A DNA stretch of 64,000 bases. Source: Paraliobacillus sp044383835. Lineage in GTDB: Bacteria; Bacillota; Bacilli; Bacillales; Amphibacillaceae. A model generated the notes under the pieces. That model saw only the letters and a list, made by a program, of their open reading frames with translations, searched no databases and was not told the origin of the DNA. Below, one piece after another: positions 55,504 through 64,000 of this stretch. Position 1 is the first letter of the stretch. Each line of letters starts with the position of its first letter. Both the position numbers and the translations under genes were made by a program. Location: assembly GCF_044383835.1 (NCBI RefSeq), contig NZ_JBISEP010000013.1:6085-70084 (forward strand), given 5' to 3'.

Positions 55504-56382
55504 CTATTGGTTATTTATATGATAAGCTTGATAAACGTCACGTTTCTGTAGCTTCCGATCTAAAGCAACTTTTTTAATAGCTTCTTTGCTTGGTAGTTTT
55601 TCTTGATCAATATAGTGTTGTACATGTAATGATACAGATAGATCTTGCCACCAATTGTTCTCACTTTCACCTTTATACTTTGCTCCTTCAATAACAATAC
55701 AAAATTCACCTTTAATCGTCCCTGTTTTTGCCCACTCTATTACTTCTTCTAATGTACCACGCACATATTCTTCAAACCGTTTGGTTAATTCCCTTCCAAT
55801 TACAACGGAGCGATTGCCGAAATGGTTATACAATTCTGAGAGCGTATCTTTTACACGATATGGTGATTCATACAGCAGAATCGTATCTGTAAGTTGACTC
55901 AACTGTTGTAGTGCTTCTTTTTTATCTTTATTTTTTCTTGGCAGAAATCCATAAAAATAGAAGTGTCTTGTAGGAAGACCCGAAGCAACTAGAGCACATA
56001 ATCCAGCGTTTGCACCCGGAAGTACTACAACAGGTATAGACTGTTTAATGGCCGATTCAATCACAGGATTACCAGGATCTGAGACAGCGGGCATACCTGC
56101 ATCACTTACTAATGCCACATTCTTTCCGTTTTGCATTGCCTCAATTAACATTTGCTCACGCTGATCATTACTATGTTCATGATAACTAATAAGCGATTGG
56201 TTGATGTCAAAATGGTTTAAAAGCTTTTTCGTATTTCTAGTGTCCTCAGCTGCAATGAAATCAACTTCACGCAAGGTATTTAATGCACGAATTGTAATAT
56301 CCTCTAAATTACCAATAGGTGTAGGCACAATATATAGTGTGCCAAATATATTATTGGGATCAAAGCTCCTTTGAATATTCAC
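55504..56382 (-). CDS. rsmI: 16S rRNA 2'-O-ribose C1402 methyltransferase RsmI
   Basis: 292 residues, tetrapyrrole-methylase fold: LYIVPTPIGNLEDITIRAL near 17, FIAAEDTRNTKKLL near 40, ALVSDAGMPAVSDPG near 90, YESPYRVKDTL near 180. GTG start at 56382 with AAGGAGGGG upstream; it overlaps yazA by 23 bases, implying coupled translation. Confidence 0.96.
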   Translation of the reverse strand: MNIQRSFDPNNIFGTLYIVPTPIGNLEDITIRALNTLREVDFIAAEDTRNTKKLLNHFDINQSLISYHEHSNDQREQMLIEAMQNGKNVALVSDAGMPAVSDPGNPVIESAIKQSIPVVVLPGANAGLCALVASGLPTRHFYFYGFLPRKNKDKKEALQQLSQLTDTILLYESPYRVKDTLSELYNHFGNRSVVIGRELTKRFEEYVRGTLEEVIEWAKTGTIKGEFCIVIEGAKYKGESENNWWQDLSVSLHVQHYIDQEKLPSKEAIKKVALDRKLQKRDVYQAYHINNQ

Positions 56383-56656
56383 ATCGCCCCTCCTTCTGTT
56401 GAAACGAACGAATTCGAGTCATCTTATCCTTCCTTTTTAATTGCTTCATACAATATTCTTCTTTCATTGCTTCTTCTTTCGTTTCAAATCCTTTGTAATA
56501 TCGAAGTGAAAAAGGACCTCTTCCTCTTGTGTATTTTGCCCCTTTACCTGACTCATGCATAGCAAGACGACGAGCTAAATCATTCGTATAACCTGTATAT
56601 AACGTTCCATCTTTACACTCTAAAATGTAAACCACATGATTATATTTTTTGTCCAT
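56360..56656 (-). CDS. yazA: GIY-YIG nuclease superfamily protein YazA
   Basis: 98 residues. The URI/GIY-YIG core VVYILECKDGTLYTGYTNDL with catalytic Arg in ARRLAMHESGKGAKYTRGRGP (cut: RRLAMHESGKGAKY). ATG 56656 lies inside the end of trmN6, with the nearest GGAG 16 bases upstream, so initiation is probably by coupling. Function unknown in Bacillus. Confidence 0.92.
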   Translation of the reverse strand: MDKKYNHVVYILECKDGTLYTGYTNDLARRLAMHESGKGAKYTRGRGPFSLRYYKGFETKEEAMKEEYCMKQLKRKDKMTRIRSFQQKEGRCEYSKEL

Positions 56657-57389
56657 AAATAATTTCTGATAGCTCCTTTGTATACTCTCCATTCTGTTCA
56701 AACACATATAAAGGTGGATGAATATGTAAGTCTGGATTCCCATCACGTATTGCTTCAATTAATAAAACATTCGCTTCTTTTCCTTTTTTAGGATAAATGA
56801 ATTGTAATCGCTTAGGCTCTAATTTATATTGTTTGAATAAAGTTAAGATTTCTACCAACCGGTTTGGGCGATGCACCATTGCGACTTTTCCACCTGACTT
56901 TGCTAGTTTGCTACAAGCTTGTACCACATCATCCAAACTGCAAAGTATTTCATGTCTTGCTATCGTTAAGTAATCATTTTTATTTTGGTGCGATTTTTTC
57001 TCTGTCTGAAAGTACGGTGGATTTACTGTCACAATATCGAACTTATTATTACCAAATCGTGCTGGCATATCTTTCAAATCGCCATGAATCAATTGGATTT
57101 GCGCTTCTTTTTGATTCATGTCCACACTTCTTTTTGCCATGTCATATAGACGTGCTTGAATTTCTACCCCGGTAATCGTTGCTGTAGTTTTTTTACTAAA
57201 TAATAGTGGAATGACACCGTTACCTGTACAAAGATCTAATATTTTTCCTCTCTTGAGTGGGATACGTGCAAAATTAGCAAGAAGTACAGCATCAATAGAA
57301 AAAGAGAACACTGCCGGGCTTTGAATAATCTGCATCGATTCATCTGCCAATAAATAATCTAAACGCTCATCTTCTTTTAACTCTACCAT
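56640..57389 (-). CDS. trmN6: tRNA1(Val) N6-adenine methyltransferase-like protein (YabB)
   Basis: 249 residues. SAM motif ILDLCTGNGVIPLLFSKK near 46 and the adenine methyltransferase tetrad in VTVNPPYFQ near 122. Predicted tRNA m6A37 methylase of the TrmN/YfiC family. Lies between yabA and yazA. Confidence 0.9.
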   Translation of the reverse strand: MVELKEDERLDYLLADESMQIIQSPAVFSFSIDAVLLANFARIPLKRGKILDLCTGNGVIPLLFSKKTTATITGVEIQARLYDMAKRSVDMNQKEAQIQLIHGDLKDMPARFGNNKFDIVTVNPPYFQTEKKSHQNKNDYLTIARHEILCSLDDVVQACSKLAKSGGKVAMVHRPNRLVEILTLFKQYKLEPKRLQFIYPKKGKEANVLLIEAIRDGNPDLHIHPPLYVFEQNGEYTKELSEIIYGQKI

Positions 57390-57482
57390 GATTATGCCCC
57401 TCTACCACTTCTCTTGTTTGCGTTTAAAAGGACTGAAAATTAAAGGTGATGGCACCTAAAATAATCAGCCCTAAAAACGTCA

Positions 57483-57830
57483 TTATTTTGTTTTGTTTAA
57501 AAATAATAAACAAAACAAGCAATCTTCATCTTGCCTTGGACTTCCAAAATGCACATTACAAATATGAAATCCTTCTTCATATAAACGCGCTAAATTGTCA
57601 TACCCTTCACCAATACCGACATCATGATGTTCTAACCCATGATCTGTCCCAGTTTCATGGGTTATCTCACTTTCTAGACGATTTCGCAAATGATGATTTT
57701 CCATAGATAATCGATGATTTTCTTCCAACAGTTCACTTATGTGATTTTTTAAATCACCAAGTTGTTGATAGAGTTGACCAATTTGTTCTTCCATATAAGA
57801 TACTTGTTCAAATACCTCTTTTTTATTCAT
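57483..57830 (-). CDS. yabA: DNA replication initiation control protein YabA
   Basis: 115 residues: N-terminal leucine-zipper tetramerisation helix at 1-60, a His/Gly-rich linker, and a C-terminal zinc domain (GFHICNVHFGSPRQDEDCLF, HCxH and CxxC-type ligands). Ties DnaA to the clamp DnaN to limit re-initiation. Follows ricT by 15 bases. Confidence 0.95.
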   Translation of the reverse strand: MNKKEVFEQVSYMEEQIGQLYQQLGDLKNHISELLEENHRLSMENHHLRNRLESEITHETGTDHGLEHHDVGIGEGYDNLARLYEEGFHICNVHFGSPRQDEDCLFCLLFLNKTK

Positions 57831-57845
57831 GCTACCTCCACCCCA

Positions 57846-58673
57846 TTATTCTGTGGCTTCCGTATGAATAACTCCCTCATCGATTAACTCATCTAACGTA
57901 TACTCAATGACTCTCTCTTTATCGGGAATTTCTATTTGAATCATACGCTCTAGAATATTCAAACCTACTACTTTACCTTTTCCATAAGGTGTTTGAATGG
58001 ATTCACCCAAATCAGGCAATTCTTTTTTTGCTGTTTCATAATCATCATTTTCATATTTCAAACAGCACATTAATCGACCACATAAGCCTGAAATCTTCGC
58101 TGGGTTTAATGATAAGTTCTGATCTTTTGCCATTTTTATTGATACAGGTTCAAAGTCACCTAAGAAAGTAGAACAACACAACATTCTACCACACGGACCA
58201 ATTCCACCTAATAGCTTCGCTTCATCTCTTACACCTATTTGACGCAATTCAATACGTGTCTTAAATATAACAGCAAGATCTTTCACTAAGTTACGAAAAT
58301 CAACTCGTCCATCGGCTGTAAAATAAAATATAGCCTTGTTACGATCGAATGTATACTCTACATCAACTAAATTCATATCTAAGCTATGTTCTATAATTTT
58401 CGACTGACAAACTTGATAAGCCTCCGTTGCATTTTTTTGATTTTCTGCAACAATTCGTTTATCCTTTGGAGTCGCAATGCGTATTACTTTTTTTAAAGGA
58501 AGGACAACATCTTCCTCATCAACTTGTTTATTGGCAATGACTACTTTTCCAAATTCAACGCCCCTGACCGTTTCCACAATGACATAATCGTCCTTGGTAA
58601 TAATCATTTCGCCAGGGTCAAAATAATATATCTTACCCGCTTTTTTGAAGCGTATACCTATTACCTCTATCAT
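57846..58673 (-). CDS. ricT: PSP1-domain protein RicT (YaaT)
   Basis: 275 residues. PSP1 domain with cysteines in GIGPCGRMLCCSTFLGDFEP and GLCGRLMCCLKYEND that hold iron-sulfur clusters in the RicA-RicF-RicT (Y-) complex. The complex supports Spo0A activation, competence and RNase Y-dependent RNA maturation. Between holB and yabA. Confidence 0.94.
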   Translation of the reverse strand: MIEVIGIRFKKAGKIYYFDPGEMIITKDDYVIVETVRGVEFGKVVIANKQVDEEDVVLPLKKVIRIATPKDKRIVAENQKNATEAYQVCQSKIIEHSLDMNLVDVEYTFDRNKAIFYFTADGRVDFRNLVKDLAVIFKTRIELRQIGVRDEAKLLGGIGPCGRMLCCSTFLGDFEPVSIKMAKDQNLSLNPAKISGLCGRLMCCLKYENDDYETAKKELPDLGESIQTPYGKGKVVGLNILERMIQIEIPDKERVIEYTLDELIDEGVIHTEATE

Positions 58674-58677
58674 ATTC

Positions 58678-59664
58678 TCACCTCTGCATTCGCAGTGTTA
58701 ATTGCTCCATCAAAAGTGTAGGATGAACATTCTGCTCCATGCGTTTCTTCGCTTCCATCATAGCATAAAGTATCTGTGTTGTATCCTCCTTAGACCAATA
58801 CATCGCACTTTTTTCTATTTTATCTAAATAAGAATTAAAAATAATATATTTTTCTCTACCAATAAGCTGATACATAACATCTTTATACCACAGAACAAGC
58901 AAATCTAGACCAAGCTGTAATTGCTCTCTATCAGAAAAGTGTGACATCCATTGCTTTTGTATAAACAATAGTACTTCATCATTTTTGTACTGAAGCATTT
59001 CAACTAATTGTACCACTAAATTTCGCGCTTGCGCAAACCACTCATTTTGATCAAAAACTTTTGCATCATCCACATTATTCGTTAATGCAGAGAACAATCG
59101 TGCATTTGCCTCTGTAATACCTAGATCTTGTAGCATCATTTGCATTTTTTTTTCATTCAAAGGCTGTAAGGAAATAATCTGGCATCTAGAACGAATAGTG
59201 TTTATAATACCATACACATTCTCAGTTAGTAGAATGGCTGTTGTCTGCTTACTTGGCTCTTCTAAAAATTTCAATAGCCTGTTTGCTGCATTGACTGTCA
59301 TTTTATCTGCATCTTGAATAACATATACTTTTCTATTTGATTCTAGACCAGTATAAGAGAATTCTTTTTGTAAATGTAAAATTTGATCTTTCTTTATTGA
59401 GGTGCCTTCAGGGATTATTTTATGAACATCTGGATGGTTTCCAGATGTAATACGAAGACAATTCCTACATGCATGACAAGGCTCACCATCCACCTGATTC
59501 ACACAAAAAATACTTTTCGCTAGCAATGTTGCCATATTGCCTTTCCCTACACCTTTTTGACCATGAAATAAATAAGCATGAGAAATACGATTACGCTTAA
59601 TCATATTTACTACCATCTTCGTTGCAATTGGCTGAATTGTCGCTAACTCTTTCCAATTATCCAT
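58678..59664 (-). CDS. holB: DNA polymerase III delta' subunit
   Basis: 328 residues, AAA+ clamp-loader subunit: LFHGQKGVGKGNMA near 33 (degenerate P-loop), zinc cysteines in CVNQVDGEPCHACRNC near 53-68, and the sensor region LEEPSKQTTAILLTENV. Four bases separate it from ricT. Confidence 0.95.
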   Translation of the reverse strand: MDNWKELATIQPIATKMVVNMIKRNRISHAYLFHGQKGVGKGNMATLLAKSIFCVNQVDGEPCHACRNCLRITSGNHPDVHKIIPEGTSIKKDQILHLQKEFSYTGLESNRKVYVIQDADKMTVNAANRLLKFLEEPSKQTTAILLTENVYGIINTIRSRCQIISLQPLNEKKMQMMLQDLGITEANARLFSALTNNVDDAKVFDQNEWFAQARNLVVQLVEMLQYKNDEVLLFIQKQWMSHFSDREQLQLGLDLLVLWYKDVMYQLIGREKYIIFNSYLDKIEKSAMYWSKEDTTQILYAMMEAKKRMEQNVHPTLLMEQLTLRMQR

Positions 59665-59744
59665 ATCGATACGCCCTTTTACTATTGGATCTATTTGCTT
59701 GTAATCATTGAATGCCTACCAAATGTTTTTCGAAAAACAAGAAA

Positions 59745-59775
59745 AAAGAGCGAAATGAAAGCATTTCAACTCTTG
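59745..59775 (-). terminator. hairpin between yaaR and holB
   Basis: AAGAG-c-GAAATG pairs with CATTTC-aa-CTCTT around an AAAG loop, followed on the minus strand by TTTTTTC. It may separate darA-yaaR from holB-ricT transcripts. Confidence 0.7.
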
Positions 59776-59824
59776 TTTTCATCTTATTTTATATTATCAT
59801 CTTTTTCAACTATCTTATAGTCAG

Positions 59825-60265
59825 TTATGAATATAAATTAATTAATAGCCCTTTTATTTCCCCGATTACATCTAATATGTCAATCGAACGCCTTTCTTGT
59901 TCTAATACTACTTCAGTTAGTTGCACTAATTTTTCATCAATCTCTTTTACAAGGGTTAGTTTTCGATTATTTCCCTGGAAATTAAAACTATGCGAATGAT
60001 TTAAATCCATGCCATATTGTACTGCTTCTTTAACAAAATCTTTCACCAATCGTTTATACTTAGCTAAATCTTTAAAAGAACGATAACGTGCTAGTCGCTC
60101 TCCTTGCAATGTAATATTTTTTACTAATTCGGTCAATTGTTCGTGTTGTAGCTTTTGGGTTTGCGAGGCAACCATCACATCAAATTTTTTGTTAATTTTT
60201 TGATTATTAACTGCTTGTGTTTTTGTTGCTTCAATTTGCGCTCGCATCTCTTGATTAATCTTCAT
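59825..60265 (-). CDS. yaaR: YaaR family DUF327 protein
   Basis: 146 residues, largely helical (KINQEMRAQIEATKTQAVNN, YKRLVKDFVKEAVQYGM, REKLTL-type KLTLVKEIDEKLVQLTE). Family DUF327, function unknown, conserved between darA and holB in Bacillales. GGAGG before ATG. Confidence 0.88.
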   Translation of the reverse strand: MKINQEMRAQIEATKTQAVNNQKINKKFDVMVASQTQKLQHEQLTELVKNITLQGERLARYRSFKDLAKYKRLVKDFVKEAVQYGMDLNHSHSFNFQGNNRKLTLVKEIDEKLVQLTEVVLEQERRSIDILDVIGEIKGLLINLYS

Positions 60266-60314
60266 TTAAAGTACCTCCTTTACAAATCATATAGCAAAAG
60301 AGTGACATAGTAGT

Positions 60315-60644
60315 TTAAAACTGATAAAAGGAATCAATTGGTAACACAAATACAGTCGCTCCTCCTACTTCTACATTAATTGGCCTCGGGATATAAGAAT
60401 CAGCATTTCCTCCCATCGGTGAGATTGGAGCAACCATTTGTTCCCGTTGGCTACAATTATCTTTAATAACTGCTAAAGCTTCATCTACTGCATCATCATT
60501 ACATCCAATCATTAATGTTGTATTACCTTCTTTTAAAAATCCGCCAGTTGTGGATAGCTTCGTTGTTTTAAAATCTTTTTTACCTAGAGCATCTGTTAAA
60601 CGATTACTATCTTTATCTTGTAAAACTGCTACAATCAATTTCAC
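60315..60644 (-). CDS. darA: cyclic-di-AMP receptor DarA (YaaQ)
   Basis: 109 residues, PII-like: MKLIVAVLQDKDSNRLTDAL, FKTTKLSTTGGFLKEGNTTL (T/G residues contact the nucleotide) and the C-terminal GATVFVLPIDSFYQF. Trimeric binder of c-di-AMP; downstream target not settled. 16 bases after tmk. Confidence 0.95.
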   Translation of the reverse strand: MKLIVAVLQDKDSNRLTDALGKKDFKTTKLSTTGGFLKEGNTTLMIGCNDDAVDEALAVIKDNCSQREQMVAPISPMGGNADSYIPRPINVEVGGATVFVLPIDSFYQF

Positions 60645-60660
60645 TTTACTCGCCTCCCAA

Positions 60661-61308
60661 TCATTTTGTTTTAACGGTATGATTATTTATATGCTTTAAA
60701 ATAAGATCTAACGCATACTCTACTACGACCTCTAACTTAGGACTAGCATCAACTGCTACGATTCGATCATTAAACCGGTCAAGAAGTAACATATAAGCAT
60801 CATAAACAGCTTGGTGAAAAGATAATTCTTCTAAATCCAACCTATTTTTTTCACGTTCGCTATTTAATGCTATTCTCTTTAATCCTTCTTCTGGTGTAAT
60901 ATCAAAAAACAATGTGAGATCTGGCATTGTGTTACTAATAGCAAACTGATTAATTTGATAAACTTCATCTATGCCCAACCCTCTTGCATAACCTTGATAA
61001 GCTAAGCTACTGTCAATAAAACGGTCACATAATACGATTTGATCATCATCTAATGCAGGAACAACTCGTTCTACTAAATGTTGTCTTCTAGCAGCAGCAT
61101 ATAACAACGCTTCTGTTCTTGCATCCATAACTGTATATGCTCGATCTAATATGATATCTCTTATTTTTTCAGCTATCTCAATTCCACCAGGTTCTCTCGT
61201 AGTAACTACTTGATAACCTAATTGTTTTAGTTGACAGGAAACCGCTTGTAAAACAGAACTTTTACCAGCACCTTCTCCACCCTCAAATGTTATAAATTGA
61301 CCTGACAC
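60661..61308 (-). CDS. tmk: thymidylate kinase
   Basis: 215 residues. P-loop FEGGEGAGKSS near 6-16, TREPGG near 40, CDRFIDSSLAYQGYARGL near 97 and the LID region near 150. The ATG at 61314 is only one base from GGAG; GTG 61308 has seven-base spacing and gives MSGQFITFEGG, as in homologues, so I choose it. Confidence 0.96.
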   Translation of the reverse strand: MSGQFITFEGGEGAGKSSVLQAVSCQLKQLGYQVVTTREPGGIEIAEKIRDIILDRAYTVMDARTEALLYAAARRQHLVERVVPALDDDQIVLCDRFIDSSLAYQGYARGLGIDEVYQINQFAISNTMPDLTLFFDITPEEGLKRIALNSEREKNRLDLEELSFHQAVYDAYMLLLDRFNDRIVAVDASPKLEVVVEYALDLILKHINNHTVKTK

Positions 61309-62092
61309 ACGCATTCTCCTTTTAGAAAAAACAGACTCCATCTTGCAAGCCATCGTTCCTCATAATCTGTTTTCCAACAAAACAATGCTACTACAACAAA
61401 CAACCCTATTTGTTTGTTATCTTGTTGAAAATGAATATATACTATATTTTCTAATTCAATACGCACACATTTTACTACAATAGGCACGCTTATTGTTAGA
61501 TGGCATAAGTTGTTCAGTTACAACCCTTTCTTTCTAATGGATACTCCTACTTAATAAATAGTTGCTCTAACCTAGCCATCTTTAATAAGTAAAAGTTAAA
61601 CGCTTCACTTTCTTTGGAAAAAAATTTGTCTTTTTTTCTATTGTAGCATGTTTTTCAGTTATTTTTAATTGACCTTATATTTTTCCTTTAGCTTTTTTAA
61701 ATCTATCTCATTGCTTAAATATCTCTAAACCATGACTCAGGAAAAGTAAACTATACTTCAAACCATTGCGCTAGTTCTTTCTCAACAACTACCTAGCATC
61801 ATTTACAATATTGTTGTTAGCCGATCATCTAAATTAGTGATTACCCGTCATATCAATAGACAACATTTCTTTAAATATTTTCTCTACTTACATCAGGGAA
61901 ATAAAACCATTTCATGTCCAAGGTGATCGGAAGATATGGATATTTTTTAAATTATATTAATCACTCAAATAAAGATACCCTTTTTTGATACGCATATTTT
62001 CATCTTTTATAGTCATCTATATATTATAACTAAAATGCTTCTACTAATATACTTTAATAAAGTTGTTATGGAATTAATTACACAAAAATTAA
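61309..62092. other. gene-free stretch between tmk and gin
   Basis: About 780 A+T-rich bases with no convincing frame on either strand. In B. subtilis xpaC, yaaN and yaaO lie between csfB and tmk. One 65-codon minus frame overlapping the tmk start has no ribosome site or recognisable content. Confidence 0.6.
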
Positions 62093-62120
62093 AACCCGTA
62101 TTCTATTAATAATACGAGTC
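62093..62120 (-). terminator. gin terminator
   Basis: CTCGTATT pairs with AATACGGG on the minus strand followed by TTTTAATTTTTG, directly after the gin stop. Confidence 0.7.
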
Positions 62121-62127
62121 GGTTACA

Positions 62128-62319
62128 TTACGAATATTGTGTTCTTTTATTTATTTGCTTTAGTTTATTAACAAAATAGCTGTACAACTCATCTTCCGGT
62201 TGAGTCTCTATTATTTTTCTTTCACAAGACTGACAAATAAAAAAATGATAGATATGAATACCTTCTTTTTTACTATTATGGCAAATGCCACATTCTTCAC
62301 GCGTTATTCGTTCTTCCAC
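62128..62319 (-). CDS. gin: anti-sigma G factor Gin (CsfB)
   Basis: 63 residues. Two CxxC pairs (C10/C13 and C29/C32) form a treble-clef-like zinc site in CGICHNSKKEGIHIYHFFIC, followed by SCERKII and YSYFVNKLKQI, all typical of Gin. Binds sigma G in the early forespore and sigma E-controlled mother cell. GTG start with GGAGGTGGAG upstream. Its location between the rRNA operon and tmk matches B. subtilis csfB. Confidence 0.92.
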   Translation of the reverse strand: MEERITREECGICHNSKKEGIHIYHFFICQSCERKIIETQPEDELYSYFVNKLKQINKRTQYS

Positions 62320-62460
62320 CGTATCTCCACCTCCATCTATGTCATAGTTTGTCCACTTAACAAAGTTTTATTCACTATTAAAATAAGAATCTTTCAATTT
62401 TGTTAAGTACTACAATACACAGATGAAGGTAATTAATTTTTGTATGTATTTTATAGTTAA

Positions 62461-62498
62461 GCTGCCTTTTTTTAATTATTAAATAATGAAAAGGCAGC
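62461..62498 (-). terminator. hairpin downstream of the twin P-loop ATPase gene
   Basis: GCTGCCTTTT (62461-62470) pairs with AAAAGGCAGC (62489-62498); 30 bases after the ATPase stop. Confidence 0.7.
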
Positions 62499-62528
62499 AA
62501 ACAATACCACTTAATAGTTAGAATATGC

Positions 62529-63626
62529 TTAGAAATTTTGACATTTTTCAATAGATCTGTAAATATCTTTGTAAATTGCATCAATAACTGAAAAATCAGT
62601 GGAATCAACATATATTTTCTTTAATTGATCATGTATAGTCTTTGCTTCTTGCAAATATCCAATTCCTTCTTTCATTCGTTGTTTATAACGTTTATTTAGA
62701 GTATTAATTTCATACTCATTTGCTTCATCCGTTCCGGGTGCAACCGTTTTTTCATATAAATCAACAATTTCATCACCATGCCTATTTGGAAAATATTCAT
62801 GCGGATCCGTGCTATCAAATAGACAAACACTTAGTTCTCGTATAATAATCATATCAATACTTTCTGGATCGAATCCGCAATGATAGACTTCCACATCAAA
62901 GTCTCGCTCTGTAGCTGTCGCAGCAATTTTTTTCAACAACGTTGATTTCCCAGTTCCAGCCCGTCCTTTAATAAAAAATCTTTTATTAAGTCCCTCTGTA
63001 ATATTTGCAATGAAGTCTACAACACCGTTTGGAGTCGATGCACCAAAAAAGCGATGTCGTGTGATTGCATCTGATAATTTGCTTTTTTTACCAGTGAATA
63101 GTTTTTCAATTAATTCTTTTGTTACTTGATCTGCCTTTTTAAAATCAATATTGTTAATGTAAACAGACTCTAATTCGTCATGAATCAATAAGCCTCTTTC
63201 AAAAGATTGATAAGCCAATTCTAATGTTTCGCTCTTTTGTTTTTCATAATTCAATATAGCTTGACGTTGTGTACTTAGTAATGAAGTATCCCATGCAACA
63301 CCTAAATTGACATATTGCTCAATTGCACCAGGGGCTTTAGGCTTAAAACCTTTTGGATGTGTTGCATCTATTATCGCACACTTTAAAGAAGGAATAATCA
63401 AACCAGCTAATTTATCATGATCAAATGAGCAATATATTTGTTCAATATCATACCCCTTTTCACTCCAAGTACTTGCAAGTCTTTTTATTAAGCTAGATTT
63501 CCCATTTCCGGGTCCTCCAATTAATGTATAAATCACTTCTATCCCTTGTAGATTCGATTCCAGTAAATTATAAAATCCTTTTGCTGTATTACCTCCTGCA
63601 AAATAACTCACTTTTTTTCCTGTCAT
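62529..63626 (-). CDS. tandem P-loop ATPase of the PRK06851 type
   Basis: 365 residues made of two related halves. Each begins with a Walker A (GGPGNGKSS at 37-45; GRAGTGKST near 222-230), followed after about 25 residues by a matching block (YCSFDHDKLAGLIIPSLKCAIIDATHP and YHCGFDPESIDMIIIRELSVCLFDSTDPHEYFP, both longer than quoted in full here as cut: YCSFDHDKLAG, CAIIDATHP; YHCGFDPESID, VCLFDSTDP) and a helical tail (SFERGLLIHDELESVYI; EAKTIHDQLKKIYVDS). The fold suggests an internally duplicated nucleotide-binding protein. Found in spore formers as far as I recall; function unknown. Confidence 0.82.
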   Translation of the reverse strand: MTGKKVSYFAGGNTAKGFYNLLESNLQGIEVIYTLIGGPGNGKSSLIKRLASTWSEKGYDIEQIYCSFDHDKLAGLIIPSLKCAIIDATHPKGFKPKAPGAIEQYVNLGVAWDTSLLSTQRQAILNYEKQKSETLELAYQSFERGLLIHDELESVYINNIDFKKADQVTKELIEKLFTGKKSKLSDAITRHRFFGASTPNGVVDFIANITEGLNKRFFIKGRAGTGKSTLLKKIAATATERDFDVEVYHCGFDPESIDMIIIRELSVCLFDSTDPHEYFPNRHGDEIVDLYEKTVAPGTDEANEYEINTLNKRYKQRMKEGIGYLQEAKTIHDQLKKIYVDSTDFSVIDAIYKDIYRSIEKCQNF

Positions 63627-63891
63627 GCATACTCCTCCTTTAAAATTTGGAAGGTCATCTAACCTAATTTATGTAATTATGGATAATATAATTACAATAA
63701 ATTAATAATTTTAATGATGGAGTTTTTTTACAGTTTATATTTTTACAATCATATATTTTATTATCTTCAAAAGGTAGTGTTAACAAAAGAGAGGGGAATG
63801 CGTATATTTTTCTTCTTCTTTTGAAGCAATGGTAGAACAGATGGCACCACTACATTTAGTATAGAGCGATATAGGGTTGTTTGATAAAGAA
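63627..63891. other. intergenic region between rRNA operon and ATPase gene
   Basis: About 265 A+T-rich bases without a gene. The ATPase promoter should be here; I could not assign a sigma factor. Confidence 0.4.
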
Positions 63892-63922
63892 AAAAACCTT
63901 TGAAATAAATTCAAAGGTTTTT
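63892..63922 (-). terminator. rRNA operon terminator
   Basis: Thirteen-base perfect stem AAAAACCTTTGAA (63892-63904) with TTCAAAGGTTTTT (63910-63922), directly after the 5S 3' end; minus strand continues T-rich. Confidence 0.85.
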
Positions 63923-63925
63923 AGG

Positions 63926-64000
63926 TTGCCTAGCGACGTCCTACTCTTGCAGGGGCAAGGCCCCAACTACCATCGGCGCTGAAGAGCTTAACTACTGTGT
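63926..64000 (-). rRNA. rrf: 5S ribosomal RNA (3' part; 5' part outside window)
   Basis: The minus strand contains TTAAGCTCTTCAGCGCCGAT, then GGTAGTTGGGG and the 3' GAGAGTAGGACG-like AAGAGTAGGACGTCGCTAGG, matching the 3' two thirds of Bacillus 5S rRNA. About 75 bases are inside the window; the exact 3' end is approximate. Confidence 0.93.

Noticed and set aside
61290..61487. 65-codon minus-strand frame overlapping the tmk start
   Set aside because: No recognisable content and no ribosome site; not a remnant of xpaC or yaaN that I can recognise.
1..64000. CRISPR array or prophage
   Set aside because: No regularly spaced direct repeats and no phage structural, integrase or lysis genes were seen.

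Overview
The window looks like a low-GC, endospore-forming Bacillota chromosome, most likely Bacillaceae of the Oceanobacillus/Gracilibacillus/Virgibacillus kind; genus is inference. Nearly all of it is the Bacillus 'rrn-gin-tmk ... ftsH-coaX-hslO' segment near the replication origin, read here on the minus strand. From the right edge leftwards the conserved order is: 5S rRNA, (twin P-loop ATPase), gin, tmk, darA, yaaR, holB, ricT, yabA, trmN6-like, yazA, rsmI, abrB (plus strand), metG, tatD-like yabD, yabE, rnmV, rsmA, yabG, veg, sspF, purR, spoVG, glmU, prs, ctc, pth, fin, mfd, spoVT, [glcT-RAT-ptsG], yabM, yabN, rqcP, yabP, yabQ, divIC, yabR, [foreign block], tRNA-Met, spoIIE, yabS, yabT, tilS, hpt, ftsH, coaX, hslO (cut by the left edge). 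Replication, translation fidelity, nucleotide and wall precursor supply, and sporulation control (Spo0A target spoIIE, SpoVG, SpoVT, Fin, Gin, SspF, YabG, YabP/Q) are interleaved.

The unusual part is about 10.5-26.9 kb, which separates yabR from tRNA-Met/spoIIE, neighbours in Bacillus subtilis. Its left half (10.5-17.1 kb) is an insertion-sequence graveyard: two divergent IS1182-like transposase relics, an IS256 relic, an IS30 relic and a piece of a type ISP restriction-modification/helicase protein whose methyltransferase NPPY motif has decayed, with one intact low-GC ABC exporter pair between them. Its right half (17.1-26.7 kb) is a coherent cluster: ECF transporter EcfT-EcfA2-EcfA1, a MenA/DmkA-type DHNA prenyltransferase and an ApbE flavin transferase lipoprotein on the minus strand; divergently a 623-residue Ndh2 with a DoxX-like membrane extension, an EetB (Gx transporter) protein and a DmkB-type polyprenyl synthase; then a cysteine-free HesB-like protein and a lipoprotein. 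This matches the flavin-based extracellular electron transfer (EET) locus described in Listeria monocytogenes, but no EetA or PplA gene is seen. The 370-base divergent intergenic region carries a TGTGA-N6-TCACA palindrome of Rex/FNR type.

Other points are the loss of ispE and ridA from their usual places around purR, a glcT/ptsG pair with a recognisable RAT antiterminator placed between spoVT and yabM, a spoIIE promoter with 21-base spacing, and a gene-free stretch of about 800 bases where B. subtilis has genes between csfB and tmk.
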